A DNA stretch of 64,000 nucleotides from Lobosporangium transversale (Eukaryota > Mortierellomycota > Mortierellomycetes > Mortierellales > Mortierellaceae). The notes under the pieces were generated by a model that saw nothing but the letters and a program-made list of their open reading frames with translations, made no database searches and was not told the DNA's origin. The position numbers were made by a program, and so were the translations under genes. This document shows, in pieces, positions 1 to 12,473 of the stretch (within the stretch, counting starts at the first letter, position 1; every line of letters starts with the position of its first letter). Location: the NCBI RefSeq assembly GCF_002105155.1, contig NW_019029009.1, forward strand, positions 62,001 through 126,000, written 5' to 3'.

Positions 1-34
1 TTTTTTTATTTTTATTTTTTATTCCGACCTCCAG

Positions 35-226
35 CATGCTCATTTCTATTATCCAGTGGTGAACCGTGCAATTGTAGAGTTGCATCTGATGGAGCCGCAA
101 ACTCCTCAGGCATTGTTTTTGTTGAACATTGTTTTTATGACGGCTTGTAAGCATCTGGCAAGGACAAGCGACATCAAGCGCGCCATTCAGTTTAGAGAAC
201 GAGCAAGAGGTAAATACAATGTCAAG

Positions 227-257
<31 letters not shown>

Positions 258-2820
258 TTCAATCCTCAATCGACGCGACCGTAGGACAAACTCTAAAGTA
301 TTCTACTATTTTTGTCGCCCGTCAAATACACGGCCAATTTAGAGCTGCAATTCTATATTGACGCCAAGGTCCGTCTAAGTAGGATGCAGGGCCTTCTCCT
401 CGGCTCTTTAGTTATTTATGGTGTATTCAAAGCAGTCGTAGGTCTAGTACAAGTCTGTGGTGCCTACCATACACTAACCACCAGACATGCTGGCACACCA
501 GGAGAAGAGGACCAACAGCAGGAAGAAAGTGAGAGATTTCAGCCGTTCCCTCAAGCATCTGTATCACCAAAAAATATCATCCCAAATCTTCAGGCAGAGA
601 GTCAAGCTATCCAGTCTAACAAGGGTATCATTCCTGAGGCCGCATATCAAGCAAGGCTCTGGGCATTTTGGGGCCTCTATGTGCGTGATTCGATTTCTAG
701 GCTCTACTTCGGATGGCCACATGGAATCGACTCGATGGCCATCACGGCTGAGCTACCGAAGATTGAGGGCTGCATTGGGTTTGGTGGAAAGCCAAAACCA
801 AGCCATCACCAGCAGCAGCAACAACAACAACAACAACAACAGCAGCAGCATCAACAGCATGTCATCGGAAAGCGAAGGGATTTATCTTACAGACGAGACT
901 GGAAACAGCCACCGGAGAAGAGACACAATGCAGCAAACCCGCCACCAGGTTATCGTAACACAGCACCTGATAGCGATGAAGAAGACGATGAAGATAATGA
1001 AGAGGATGCTCAAGGAAGCCATTGGGACAATAAGAGAGGTACTTTCGGATACATTCTTGATGACACCGACGATGATCCGGTTGACCAAAATCGAGAGCAG
1101 AGTGCGCGGGTTCCGTTACTGTCTGGAGTGGGTGGGCCTAGAAGCGTTGCCAGTGGATATAGTCTTCCAGGCAGAATCCGAGAAAGTATCGGCGGACCTC
1201 ATCAACAGTTCCAAGTACTCTCACCCAAAATTTTAGAGCAGCAGTGCCAGCGTGGTGGTCATCTTAACCATTTACGTTATCCTGCTGGCAACACAGGATC
1301 CACATCATCATTAGTCGCTCCGGAGGAGCAAGAGCTCAGCATTCACATGGAACGTATGCAAAAACTGTTAGATGCAGAAGAAGATACCACGGACGGTGGC
1401 TCATACGCTCGCTTACTATTTTTGGAAGAGATTCGACTATGGACATTAGGCCGCCGTGTCGCATACTACCTCGCGGGTCGCGTAAATCTCATAGGCGTCC
1501 CAGCATCAGGTTCAGCATGCCAGACACCTATAGCTACGAATAGCTCCACAACTTCTTCACCTCGATACGAAGCAGATGCGGAGGCAACAGCAGCGACACC
1601 AACCCCTGTAGGTAATGGAGACGAGAGTAACAATAATCTGGGAGTTCAAAGTCAATGGTCTGAACAAGCATGGCGTAAGGATGGAGAACTACAGAGTTTA
1701 CAGGCAGACTTGATTGCCTGGGAGAAGGCGTTGCCGGATTATATGAGATTCCGGCAAGACGTAGATAGTGAGGACGTTAACCACAAGGTGAATGGCAAGA
1801 TGGGTAAGTTGTCCAAAGGATGAAGAGAGGGCAAAAGCAAAAAGCAAAAAGCAGAAAGAAATACCTGAATGTTCAAGAGATTAAGTATCTCCTTGCATTA
1901 TCTTTTTCTATCTAGGCACCATGATCATGTCCTATTATACTATTACCATTATGTTACAATCATCGTATCTGCCTATTCAACAATACATTTCATCTCGCAG
2001 CAATACTTCATCTCATGCATCGCCCGTCAAGGCCAGCACATCAAGAGATGGTAGTGGTAATAGTAGCACCAATGTCAAGAGCCATAGCCCACAGCCTGCA
2101 ACCGAAGAACCTATAACTGCATCGTCATCGCCGTCTTTTTCTGCAGCTGGACCGTTTATCTCATTTGGTACACAACCAAACCCATCAACACAACGTCAGT
2201 GCACTCACGATCCAGAGTTTTTTAATACAGCCCATCAAATCTGCACGCAACTCTCGAATGTACTCCTTCACCATTTGGAGTTGATGTTGGATTCATATCC
2301 AAACTGGTGTTCAATTCAAGCCAAGGTCAATCATGCGATCACGGCCGCCTTGCGTGTCTCGTGTTTGAATGCAAAGCTGAATAGCAACTCTAGTCCGGCA
2401 CGAGAAGAGGCCAAGGCTGGGTTCAAAATGGGGTCTGATCTATTCAAGCGACTGGCATTATTACCATATCCACTCACAATTCGCGATTGGCCTGTGGAAG
2501 AAGATGTACAGATGATGAAGCAGATCGAAGAGGAGTTTAAAGAGATGATGATGACTCAGGAAGAGCAACAAGCTATTCTCCCTTCTTCTTCACTCTCACA
2601 CACTTTAAGAGAAAGTGGCAGTATTAGGAGCAGCAATACCTCTTCTGGAGGCAGCGGGACCACAGGAACACACGTACCATTAGAGGTAGAGAGTTATTCT
2701 AGCGCCCCTGCAGAGGGCGAGACACTTGTGCAAAGTCAAAAACGAGGGTTAATTGCACGACAACATATCTTTGGCGCAGAAGGGGAAGCGAAGTATCGGT
2801 TTGAATTCATTCAGACATGA
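35..2820 (+). CDS. Fungal-specific transcription factor, 5' part missing
   Basis: Three exons are visible: 35-209, 343-1803 and 1916-2820 (stop). Phases agree at both junctions (E at 209/343, G at 1803/1916). The first exon starts after a CAG acceptor at 32-34, so the gene begins upstream of the window. The protein reads as the middle homology region of Zn2Cys6 transcription factors (Fungal_trans family): HAHFYYPVVNRAIVE, then RMQGLLLGSLVIYG, LWTLGRRVAYYLAGR, and near the end MIMSYYTITIMLQSSYLP. The zinc cluster that would bind DNA is not in the window. Inserted between conserved blocks are a 13-Gln run (810-848) and an acidic stretch (DSDEEDDEDNEED, about 969-1008). The expected role is a nuclear regulator of transcription; its targets cannot be told. 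The last exon ends in a Ser/Thr-rich tail. A 3' spacer of 241 bases separates it from the convergent eL42 gene. Confidence 0.8.
810..848 (+). repeat. CAG/CAA trinucleotide run coding poly-Gln
   Basis: Thirteen CAG or CAA codons in frame with the transcription factor, followed by His-Gln-Gln-His. The mix of CAG and CAA suggests an old or stabilised repeat. Confidence 0.9.
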
Positions 2821-3061
2821 AGAAGCTGTAAATATCTACATATAAATAAATGCATTTCTATTTACTAGTACCACTTTTTTTTTTTTTTTTTTTTTTACTT
2901 CATATAAAGTAAAGAAAACTTAAAATACACTTCGCACATGAACGAATGAGAAAGAAAGAGAGAAAAGGGAGGAGGAGACGTGCCCAATCTGGTGGATTTT
3001 TTTATTAAAAAATAAAACACAGGCTGAACATGATCGCAATAATGTATTTTTTTTATGGCAT

Positions 3062-3700
3062 TTAGAAGGTAAGAGCCTGGCCTAAAAGAATGAAGGAAAA
3101 AAAAAAAAGTAGTTAGAAGACAAGAACTATTATTAAAATATTAACCTTTTTTTTTTTTGTAAGTATTAGTTTTACCCTTCTGCTTCTTGTCACCACCGAG
3201 CTCGAAGTGCTTGCAGCGCTTCAAAGCGATCTGGTGCTTGTACTTGCAGACCTGGCACTCAAGACGAAGGACAACCTTCTTGGTGGTCTTGGCCTTCTTG
3301 TGGAAGACGGGCTTGGTCTGACCACCATAACCAGACTGCTTTCTATCGTAACGACGCTTTCCTGTTTAAAGAGGGGAAAAAAAAAAAGAAAAGAAAAAGA
3401 CCATAGAAGACATGGGGGTTTCAGCTGCCTGTTTTTTTTTTGTTGCGACTTCGCATTTCGTTATATCCTCTTTTTTCTTTGAGTTGTTATTGCTGCTTAT
3501 TTCTATTGTTCTTATTCCAAAAAAAAAAAAAAAAAAAAAAAAAAAAGACGTTACCCTGAGCGAAGAGAGAAGCCTTGCCGGTCTTGTACTGAGAGACCTT
3601 GTGGGCAGTGTGCTTCTTGCAGGTCTTGCCCTTGCAGTAGGTGTTTCTGGTCTTAGGAACGTTAACCTGAAAAGTATCAAGATTCGACCAAAAGTACCAT
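3062..3700 (-). CDS. RPL42: 60S ribosomal protein eL42 (L44/L36a)
   Basis: Structural protein of the large ribosomal subunit, near the E site. Exons on the minus strand: ATG 3698-3700 (tentative), 3555-3666, 3176-3361 and 3062-3081. Joined, they give 106 residues, the usual eL42 length. The conserved text is present: [45 protein letters not shown], the zinc-binding second CxxC (LECQVCK), [14 protein letters not shown] and the short tail QALTF, which lies on its own 20-base exon. All junction phases fit. The one weak point is the start: ATG-GT at 3700 would need an intron of only 31 bases (3667-3697). The true first exon could lie further upstream. The gene is convergent with the transcription factor. 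Confidence 0.92.
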
Positions 3701-3979
3701 GATATGATAAAAAAAAAAAAAAAAGGGAGGAGGTCGTAGGAAATGTTTAGTGATGGCTGAGGAAGAGAAGTAATAATGAAATCCCGACTTTTCCTGTTAA
3801 GATCATCCATCTGTACATCATGTCAAAATCGTTTACAAAAGCTGATTGAAGTAGATTTCTTGTCGTCTAAAATCGCTCAATCATAAACCTTGCATGTATC
3901 CTTCAAAGGTTGTAATGTCCATGCCTTGCAAAAGTTGGCGATGTAGAGGTTTTTAATGTTCATTGGTTAATGTTTTTAC

Positions 3980-3980
<1 letters not shown>

Positions 3981-4013
<33 letters not shown>
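3981..4013. repeat. T homopolymer, example of a window-wide class
   Basis: One of about 25 A or T homopolymers of 18-40 bases in the window. Others are at about 228-254, 3520-3546, 10296-10321, 10383-10410, 19433-19460, 21431-21458, 23109-23135, 24984-25010, 25649-25681, 28299-28329, 31950-31983 and 49301-49327. All are in introns, leaders or spacers, and none is inside a coding exon. Confidence 0.85.
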
Positions 4014-4633
4014 CTTTTTCCTATCCTCCTTGATGCTGTAAAATAAGTGTTGGACTCATAGTCTTTGTTCAACAAGAGTAAAGAAGCTGGAACGTTGTAT
4101 CCTGTAACGCTTTTGTCCTTAACACATCATTTCGAAATAGCTCTGAAAAAGAGTCAGATGATTATGCTTCATTCACTGTTTGCAAAAAGTTTAGGTTGGT
4201 TCATGTTTGCAGTTGGTGACAATGAACAGAGGTTCCGCCTGTTGCCAATAAGCAAAGTCATCGATGTAAGAAATGTCCTTTGCAGCTTCCTTCTTTTTTT
4301 ATCATGATATATGGTAGTTGCTGATGGATGCATTAATAAATTGATGGATTGCCTTGACCTCTCCTGTTCACCATTGGATGAATGCAATCCTATTTTTCAC
4401 TACACAATACCATTTTGGCTGATTTTGTTGAAAGAGGCTTGACTCAGAGGGGGAACTTGTGCTCAATATGAATTCTTGCCATAGACCCGTATCCAAAGCC
4501 GCCGACGTTGTGACGGCGAATCTTTTTTTTCTCAGTCTAGGTACAAACATCGACTTTTAATCTCTGCAGCTCCACTTCCACTTCCTCTCTCCCTACCCAA
4601 AGTAACGCAAAAAGCAATACCAATAAAATTTAA

Positions 4634-4665
<32 letters not shown>

Positions 4666-5285
4666 GGAGAGGCCTTTATACACATCTGAGAGAAGATGAA
4701 GGAGAAAGAAAGTGGAGGTGAAGAGATAAAAAGATTAAGGCACGAGAACTAGCAGAATCACTATGGGACGATCCTAAAAAAAAAAACTAAGAACTCCTGC
4801 CAATAAGCAATGTTTATACCTGCCATATCAAATTGACATTAATACGTACCACATAAAAATGAATGGAAATAAACCGTTCAATATACAATCGAAGAGTGCA
4901 ATGCTAGAAAGTAAGCACTCTCAGAGTGGCCAAAAGAGAAGCTTATTGACTTTGGTTTAAAATAACTATTAAAAGAATCCGTTTAAAATCTTGGAGTAAC
5001 GCCTGTATAAAGTATTTTACGCAGAGGAAAAAAAGCCATTTTGACACACAGTGGATTATTGTTTTAGTTGAAACGCGTCCAAGGTCAAAATCCTGATGAC
5101 AAAATGCATGATTCAGCGTTATCGTCGTTGAATGCAAATCATAGAGCCGACATTATAGATGGTAGATTTGTTATCATCAAAAAGATCCTGCCACAGGCGT
5201 TGTTGAAGTTGTTCTTGGATTCCAGATTGTTTACATTTAAGGAAGAGATATCGGACTAGCGAAGTACAATCGCCTCGTTAGAGAG

Positions 5286-5549
5286 TTAGCTGATGTGGCA
5301 CATGTAGGCCTCAATGACTTCAAGGGCGTACTCTTTGCAAACATATATATCAATAAATGAGGCTTCTATCTCCATTGGTCGTCTATCTTCAATATCCATC
5401 TTATCAAAGGGCATCGCCCCGAAGGCGCAGTTGAGATGATTGAGGTATATATCTAGATGCGTGCGTGCAATTATGAATCATACCTCTTGTCACATCTCGA
5501 ACCAGTCGTGCCATACATCTACCAGGTCATAAAAATAAGTATATACCAT
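5286..5549 (-). pseudogene. Decayed small gene with two in-frame TGA codons
   Basis: From ATG at 5549 to TAA at 5286 the minus strand has 88 codons that read like real protein (for example LDIYLNHLNCAFG, MDIEDRRPMEIEASFIDIYV, EYALEVIEAYMC). Two TGA codons, at 5490-5492 (codon 20) and 5478-5480 (codon 24), interrupt it. Both could come from CGA (Arg) by a C-to-T change. A TATATAAA box lies at 5586-5593, 37 bases before the ATG. I do not recognise the family. No simple GT-AG intron removes both stops while keeping the frame. It could also be an untranslated chance frame. Confidence 0.35.
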
Positions 5550-6833
5550 CTGATTCTTCTTCTTCCTTTCATTCAAAGAGAACAGTTTATATAGTTTTTT
5601 AAAGTGTCATGCCGCTGTTAACATACACGTTCAAGAAACCTGATATTTGATGTTGGTGTACCATTGAAACCCTGTTCAATAGATCACATTTATGATAGGG
5701 TACTCATTGCTCTCCAATCCCAATCTTCATTGTCAATCCGGTCAAGGATCCATTCCACTATAGTTCAATATGTCCTGAGTAGGGTTTGGGACGGTATCCC
5801 AAACCCTATCTATATGCTTCATTAACTATGGTACGATGTTGCAGGCTTAGAGGCTTAAGTAAAGGCACAGCTGGTTTGTCGTAGCTGAGTACGCCACTCA
5901 TTAATAGGCTAGAAAACCTAGGATATGCTATAGCTTTGACAACACAAAGCCATTGACGATAATGCTTTATCCAAAAGTAGACAATGACCACTGAGAGCAT
6001 ACCTTGAAGCAGTGTTTGAACCTCTCTAATAGTCTGCCAAACAAAGAATCGAAGTGTAGCAGACATATTGGATCAAAAAGCAGTACACAGTACCTATGCG
6101 TCTATGCTCTCCATCATACATATGTAGGGGCGGAGGCACCCTAGCTCCCACACATGCGAACTATGTAGAAAACCTCATCCTACAGTTGTACCTTCCAGTC
6201 TGAGATCAACTCGGATGGAATACAACTGCAAATGATAATTACATCTCTTCCTTTTCCTCCTCCTCTTCCGCCACTATCCTCTGTTGCAATCTAAGGTGGA
6301 AACTCCTGAGTTTGTAGTTGAATAATTCGAGTGCTGATAATAGCAATATTACATTGTTAATCTCATGTTTTAAATATACCATGGAGGCCGAGGTTACCAT
6401 TGTTGCGCAAGTAAATGACCTTCAAACTTTGCTGCACTCTTCTTCGGGATCACAATGGCTTTATAATACAGCCTTATAGTGGCTATACACATTAACGAAA
6501 CAATCAGAGTCGCTTCCACCTTTGTCTAAATTGAGCCATAAATAAATGATTCGACCTTTTTTGTTACGTTTCTGTCGCGCGGTCAAAGTTTGTCATACAA
6601 AAGAGGTTAATGACAAAATAAAGTTAAACGAAAACATCGTATCTTTGGATCTGAATCATAGCTCCACTATTTAGGATGATGACGAGTCTACGTATGCACA
6701 CGAGTTTCGTCCTCAGGATAATGACGAGCCTAGCCTATCCAACCAGGGGAGAAAAATATCGTGTTTTAGGTCAAAATATATAGGAGCGGTGCTTCATATC
6801 ACACAAGCACGCTCTTTTGGTATGGTTTTTATT

Positions 6834-9509
6834 CTAAGTAATCAAAACTCCAGAACTATTGGGTGATCTATCAAGCACATTAAGATTAACGCCATATCGA
6901 GTCAACTTGCGGTCCAACGTGGCTAATAGTGTAGACAACAAAGAGAGCGAATATAGGCTGCTTAGTGTACTGATGATTCTTTGATTAATGTATAAAAAAG
7001 TAAAAAGGTATATTATCACTTACGCGTGAATCTGGCGATTTCTGCCATCACTGCTGCTAGCCGACTTTGTGACAAGTCGCTTGTCCGCTTCTCCATCTGC
7101 AAAAATACACAGGTAGCCTCGGCGAGCCCCCGCATGCCTAAAAGTAGTTCCAGATGGTTTCCTGTCGTTCCGCGCAATATATAAAGAAGGAAAAATAGAA
7201 AGAAAATAGCATAGGCATTAGATGTGTATCTTGAAGCGAAATAGAGCCGGCTAAATGATGCCTTGATGTAATGCTGCACATAGTAGGTAGCATAGCTAGA
7301 CATACTGGATCCCCAAATTATCACGAGAATATCCATGATATACTCTTTGGCTGGCAAAATCTCACTTGCAGCTTTAAGTGGTTTCCTCGAAACAGATGAG
7401 AGTCCGATGTTGATGACTTGTCCAAATGCGCCAGTCTCTATAAACTGCTGTCGCCATTGGGAGTGTAGAACAAATTCGTGAGCGATACTGAGTGCCCAGT
7501 ACTTGACATCGTCGTCCTTGGACGCTAGACATTTTCCTAGTCTGAAGCCGATCCCTGCATTCAAAGCTTGAAGCTGAAACGCATCTTGAGAAATATAAAA
7601 AAAGAGTTTTTTTTGTCAGCATCTTTCTGTTTGTTTTTTCTTTTCTTTTCTTTTTTTTCCTAATTATCTTTTATTACACTCTTATACGCATATTCCGCGT
7701 ACCATCCTGTAGCATCATGAACTTGAGAGTCCGTAGCACAATCCTAGAGATATATGCCTCGTCTGCAGCTAGCAACGCATTAATGGATCTACATATGCCT
7801 CGCATCTCCTTGAACTCATCTAGTGCTACCCCTGGACATGATGGTAAGGAACAAAATTTAGTATCCGATTAATAAAATAGCAAAAGTAAAAGCTTTAAAT
7901 CGACTATATATAGTACCTTTGATAGCAAATTCATACATAAGCGCCAAAGCCCAGTATACTAATTCAAAATCATCTATTATCCAAGTAGACAAGGTCAATT
8001 AAAAGCATCAAGAAAAATATAGATAGAGGACTAAAAATAAGTCTCTTATACTTGCGATCCTTACCACTACGGATGTAGTTGGCGATCAGAGGTACGATAT
8101 CATATTCCAACAGATCTGAAAGATACCACCGAACTACAGATTCATATTCAATGGTCACTATCAATCGGACCAGCGATTGAAGACAGATCTTGGGCATATT
8201 CGCATTTCCGAATGATAACCGCGACATCTCTGCTAATATCCTGATCATTCCAGCATTAATCAACTGGGGATGTAGCGCATCTACAAAGAAAAAAAAAAGA
8301 AAAAAAAAAAAAAAGGAAATAACAAAATAAATATATATAATTAATAAAAAATAAAAAAATAAAAAATAAAAAATAAAAAAAAGGTATTACCGCTTGCCGC
8401 TAGTTGATGAACAACCATGAGTGACCAGTATTGAAGTTCGTTAGCTGGTTCAACCTTGATCAAGAACCGTGATAGAGGCTCTAAAATCCCATACTGCACG
8501 ACTTGTTTCCGCCGATCCTCTAAGTATTCATAGTTTAAAGAAGGTTAAGATAAAATCGAAGTGTTTTACTTTTTCTTGTTTCCATTAAAAAATAAAAGGG
8601 AGAACAGCGCTTACCTGATCCCGAAATCAATTCGCATATTGATACTGCAGCGTAGCGGTGTGATTTCTCTCTATTCTTGGGATCCTTTAATGAATTGACC
8701 AGAATCAAAAGTGCTCCAGCATCAACTAGAGTTTGACGATTGCTTTCTAAAAGGTTGCTTTCGGTCAATTAAAGTAATACAAGGAAAATTGATCGTAGGG
8801 CTACTGAAGAAAAAAAAAGAGAAGAAAGCTTGGTAGTACTTGAAAGGGAAAGTGAAGCTTTCATGCTTACCATTTCTTGTTAGTAATTGAAGAGTTGTAA
8901 TAGCCTTCCATCGCTCTTCTTCAATATCGGATTCTGCAACGGTATCAAGGATAAACCGTAGATTTGGCTCTAGTTGATGGAAGCATATACCGTATACCAA
9001 AATACCTTCAATTTGGATTGTCTTTTATTTTGGTTCAGTCAATTTATAAAATGCATCGTTATATCGACTACTATCATACCACGCATTGCTCGGCTAAGAA
9101 GGATGCGGACAGAACTATTGAAGCAGTAAACGCATAAACATCTACACCCAGAACACTTAAATGGCAATACAATATAAGAGAGACATCTTTATCACTTCAT
9201 ACCTCCCCTGTAGCACAATGCTGTCTGACCGTGCAAGTTTTGCCAACGATTCCATTTTGATTTCTATCCATATTTAATGTTTTAATTATTTTTATTATTG
9301 CCTTGTCTATCAGCAATTTTAGAGATTGCAGTCAAATTTCTTTTTTACATACTATCCTCAACCATGCCAAGGATATTGCGGGGTTTGGGTGCTTCGCTTT
9401 CAAAGAGAGCAGAGGCATGACGCAGGACAGAATATACCATGAATACTAGCGATACTCCCGCGGCAAAGTAAACCATCCTGTCGCCATTCAAATTAGAATT
9501 AGACGCCAT
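6834..9509 (-). CDS. Membrane-anchored armadillo-repeat protein
   Basis: Twelve exons: 9353-9509, 9203-9263, 9080-9114, 8871-8969, 8615-8746, 8391-8519, 8065-8280, 7917-7973, 7703-7831, 7306-7584, 7024-7137, 6834-6922. They give 498 residues, and every junction phase agrees. Residues about 11-30 form one hydrophobic helix (MVYFAAGVSLVFMVYSVL), so the protein is probably anchored by its N-terminus. The rest is helical repeats typical of armadillo proteins: LVDAGALLILVNSLKD, VQYGILEPLSRFL, LINAGMIRILAEM, ELVYWALALMYEFA, VKYWALSIAHEF. Nothing catalytic is seen; a scaffold role is inferred. Exon 4 may instead start at 9005 (acceptor AAG), which adds 12 in-frame residues. The intron at 7138-7305 is 168 bases, has no in-frame stop and could be retained. 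The gene is divergent from NDC1, 299 bases between start codons. Confidence 0.75.
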
Positions 9510-9808
9510 GTGTGTGAGAAAAGAAGAACATGAAAAGAAAGACAAATGTAATAATGGCCATCATAGATAGACCTTGTGCTCCCATGTAATAAGACCCTGT
9601 GTTCATCATGCCTGCCCTTTCGAAGCAATGTGGCTTTGCATTGTGAAAAAAGAAAAAGCTTCAGCATCACACCGTTCCTCCTTGTATAGAGCGACGGCAT
9701 TGCAGGAAACCACACGGATTTTCCTCTGGATTGTACAGTCTATTCTCATTCATTTCGCGATTCCATATTGGATACAAGCCCATTGTTGTGGGATAGTAGT
9801 TCGATATC

Positions 9809-12473
9809 ATGTTGTCTTCAATAGAGATCTCACGGAAGAGGCGCGATCAACGGCCACTGCACTCTCTCACCTATAGGCTCGCTGCGCGTAGAGTTCTTCA
9901 TGAGCGAAGTATTGCGAATCTTTTGCTCGTCCTTGGATTCTCTTATGTCGCAGCCTTGTCTTCACAGTATGTGCATTTAGGACTCTTTGGTAAAGGATTT
10001 TTAACTACAATTGATGATTTCGCTACTTTCTACCTTAAAAAAGAGGACACACGTATAGTCTGCAACTTACTGATCGTACGTTTTTGACGGAATAATCAAT
10101 GATGATAGGGCTATATAAGGGGCTGTTTTCTCTATACACGCTCGCCTTGACGGGTACATTTTTTTTCTTTGGAGCAGCTCTGGTTGGAGTCAGGAATGCA
10201 CGAGTACAAGGCAGGTCTATGATTTAAACAACAAAAACTTGGAGTCATCCTCACGAGATCGACATCGATAGCAACCATACAATTGACGGCACTTCAAAAA
10301 AAAAAAAAAAAAAAAAAAAAAGTGCCCAGAGAACAAGGCTAATTAACATTGGACTAACAATACGACTTGAACTATGGAATCTTTTTTTTTTTTTTTTTTT
10401 TTTTTTTTTCCAAACGTTCACAGTAAATCCCAGGATGTCCCCTACATATTTCCACGACTTGATGTCAATAGCTTGCGATCCCTCCTCATGGGTATTAATA
10501 TGCTTTTATGCGATCATGGCAAGTGCTCTTCACGCCTTGATCTTGGTGCCATCTAGTACAGGATTAACAAATTACCGCGAGCTTATTGTGTACATCAGGT
10601 ATGAATTTTCCCAGCTTATTCATAGACGCTTCTGAAATTTATGGGCTGATCCCCTAATGTTAGTATTAATATATGACACATTTATTGTCATTGTTGTAGC
10701 GAAAAGGGTATCTTACAAGTCAATGAACGATACATTTTGACACGAACATTTTCTCTCGTCATTGGAATCGCTTATGGAATGAACCATCTGCTGTACCAAC
10801 GTGATTGGCTTTCTTTCACCGACGTTCAGCTGAGCGCTGTTGATCATATTTTCAACAACTACAGGAAAGGTGTTATTAAAAAGTCTGCACGATTCGCATA
10901 CCGTCTTACACTCATCTTTTGGTTCAGTTACAACATACTTTTAAGTCGATTTTTGGTGAACATGGCTATGCGATTAGCTGCCGAAGATATCCTTTACCAT
11001 GCTCCACAATACGGTCCCCGCTGGTATAGTATCGGTTTAGCATTGCGCCTTTTCTTCACAGCTTTCTCTATTGCAGCATTCATGGAATCTGTACATCTTT
11101 TGTGTGATCAGTTCTTGTCAAAGGTATTTATAATAATAATAATAATAATAATAATGATAATAATAAAAGTTACTATTAGGTTGATTAAAATAATCCAGGC
11201 GTCTCAAAGTATTGCCTCTGACATGAATATGGCGAACTCACTTATCATTAATTATAGAAAATGAATGTCACCGCAAGGTCCGTGGATCCAAATGCATGCA
11301 TGGCATCAGGGCTGAAAGTAGACGGGTCCAATACGACACCGGAATCGTTGCTAACTTACCATGCCTTCCAGGAGTTGACATATTTAGCAGGACATGTGCC
11401 TGGTCGCAGAGTAGATATTTTCAAAGAAGCAACGTGCGTACCATCGAGCTGGAAACAAATTTCAGGGCACTGTATAGAACTTTTGAACAAGGCAGCCAAT
11501 CGCATTGACGCAGCCTCTAAAGTCCCAACTTTCGCTGCAGCTGTTACACCAACAGACGATTCACATGCTCGACTCAACACAACTGTGCGACGGAGACTTC
11601 CACCAGAACAAGGAGGGGCATTCGAGGCTGATATTTTCCGACCTGGCAAACGTCAGAATTTCTTTGATAGTCTCAAGGGTCCTAGTACGGAAGAAATTCT
11701 GGCACAGACAAGGATCGAGGCAGACAAATCACTGGCAGATCCAAAGTCGGGTAAAAGGCCTTACTTGGGAGGATCGAGAGATCGTCTAGAGCTGGTGGCT
11801 TTCCGTTGGGTCAGTAAAAATCTCCGTGAGTTAGTGTTCAAGTATCCAGAGCTGCAGAAGCAACTCAGCAACATCCCTAATCCAGCTATTTTCCATGCGA
11901 CTGAGGACTTTCAATTGACCGTTTGGTCTTTTCAGAGTAAAAACTTTGTATCCTTTAGTCTTTCTTTTAATGATGGGAAAACGGGGCATACTCGTATGAG
12001 AGACCAACAATGCGACGCTCTTTTGTTAATTTTTTTATAGGCTTGGCCAGGTTAGTAGTGGCTTCATATCACGAAGATCAGTATGGTGTTGTTCAGAAGG
12101 ATATTCCCAAGATTCTAGAGAGCATGCTCGGTTTGCTCATGTCCCTGGAATATTTCCTTACATATGAAGGTCGACTTGAGCGATTTGTAACTACACCATA
12201 TTCTGCCCATGTTAATGCTCAAACTGTTGTCAATAGCCGCTCTCTGGCACTTGTTCAAGGTATAGTTCTTTTTTCTTTCTTTTCCTTTTTCTGTAATTGC
12301 AGGTTTTCCTTACTGAAGTGTTTATTGGATTTTCCCATGATAACATGCATCTATTAGCTCTCAAGACAGCGATTTACCAGATCGTCATTACATTTCGAGA
12401 GCAACTCGGAGAGTTTGTACTGGCAAATACATATGCAGACCGTCTGCGACACTTTGTAGAGTTTGACGACTAA
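9809..12473 (+). CDS. NDC1: Nucleoporin NDC1
   Basis: Integral membrane nucleoporin, needed to insert nuclear pore complexes (and in fungi the spindle pole body) into the nuclear envelope. Seven exons: 9809-10052, 10109-10214, 10434-10598, 10700-11123, 11258-11936, 12041-12259, 12358-12473, giving 650 residues, close to the yeast protein. The N-terminal half has about six hydrophobic segments, for example LLLVLGFSYVAAL, LYTLALTGTFFFFGAALVG, VLICFYAIMASALHALILV and LTLIFWFSYNILL. The C-terminal half is soluble, with the Ndc1-type pattern DIPKILESMLGLLMSLEYFL and a final FREQLGEFVL. The second intron has an A tract and a T tract (about 10296-10321 and 10383-10410). The fourth carries an AAT microsatellite. 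The family call rests on topology and the C-terminal pattern, not on an alignment. Confidence 0.8.
11131..11166. repeat. AAT microsatellite in an NDC1 intron
   Basis: About eleven near-perfect AAT units just after the donor at 11124, with one interruption (ATG). Confidence 0.85.

Larger units (their letters stand above)
3701..6833. other. Gene-poor spacer of 3.1 kb
   Basis: No gene with recognisable homology. It holds long T tracts (about 3981-4013 and 4640-4665), a decayed small reading frame at 5286-5549 (-), and two open frames of doubtful status. One is 5068-5259 (+), which begins right after an acceptor-like TTTTAG. The other is 5806-6066 (-), which starts with ATG, encodes 86 residues with one hydrophobic stretch, and resembles nothing I know. 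The eL42 promoter must lie in the first few hundred bases. Confidence 0.6.

Noticed and set aside
5068-5259. 63-codon plus-strand frame after an acceptor-like TTTTAG
   Set aside because: Reads fairly smoothly, but no upstream exon or known motif was found.
5806-6066. 86-codon minus-strand frame starting with ATG
   Set aside because: No family resemblance, no clear codon bias and no neighbouring exon; kept only as a note in the spacer entry.
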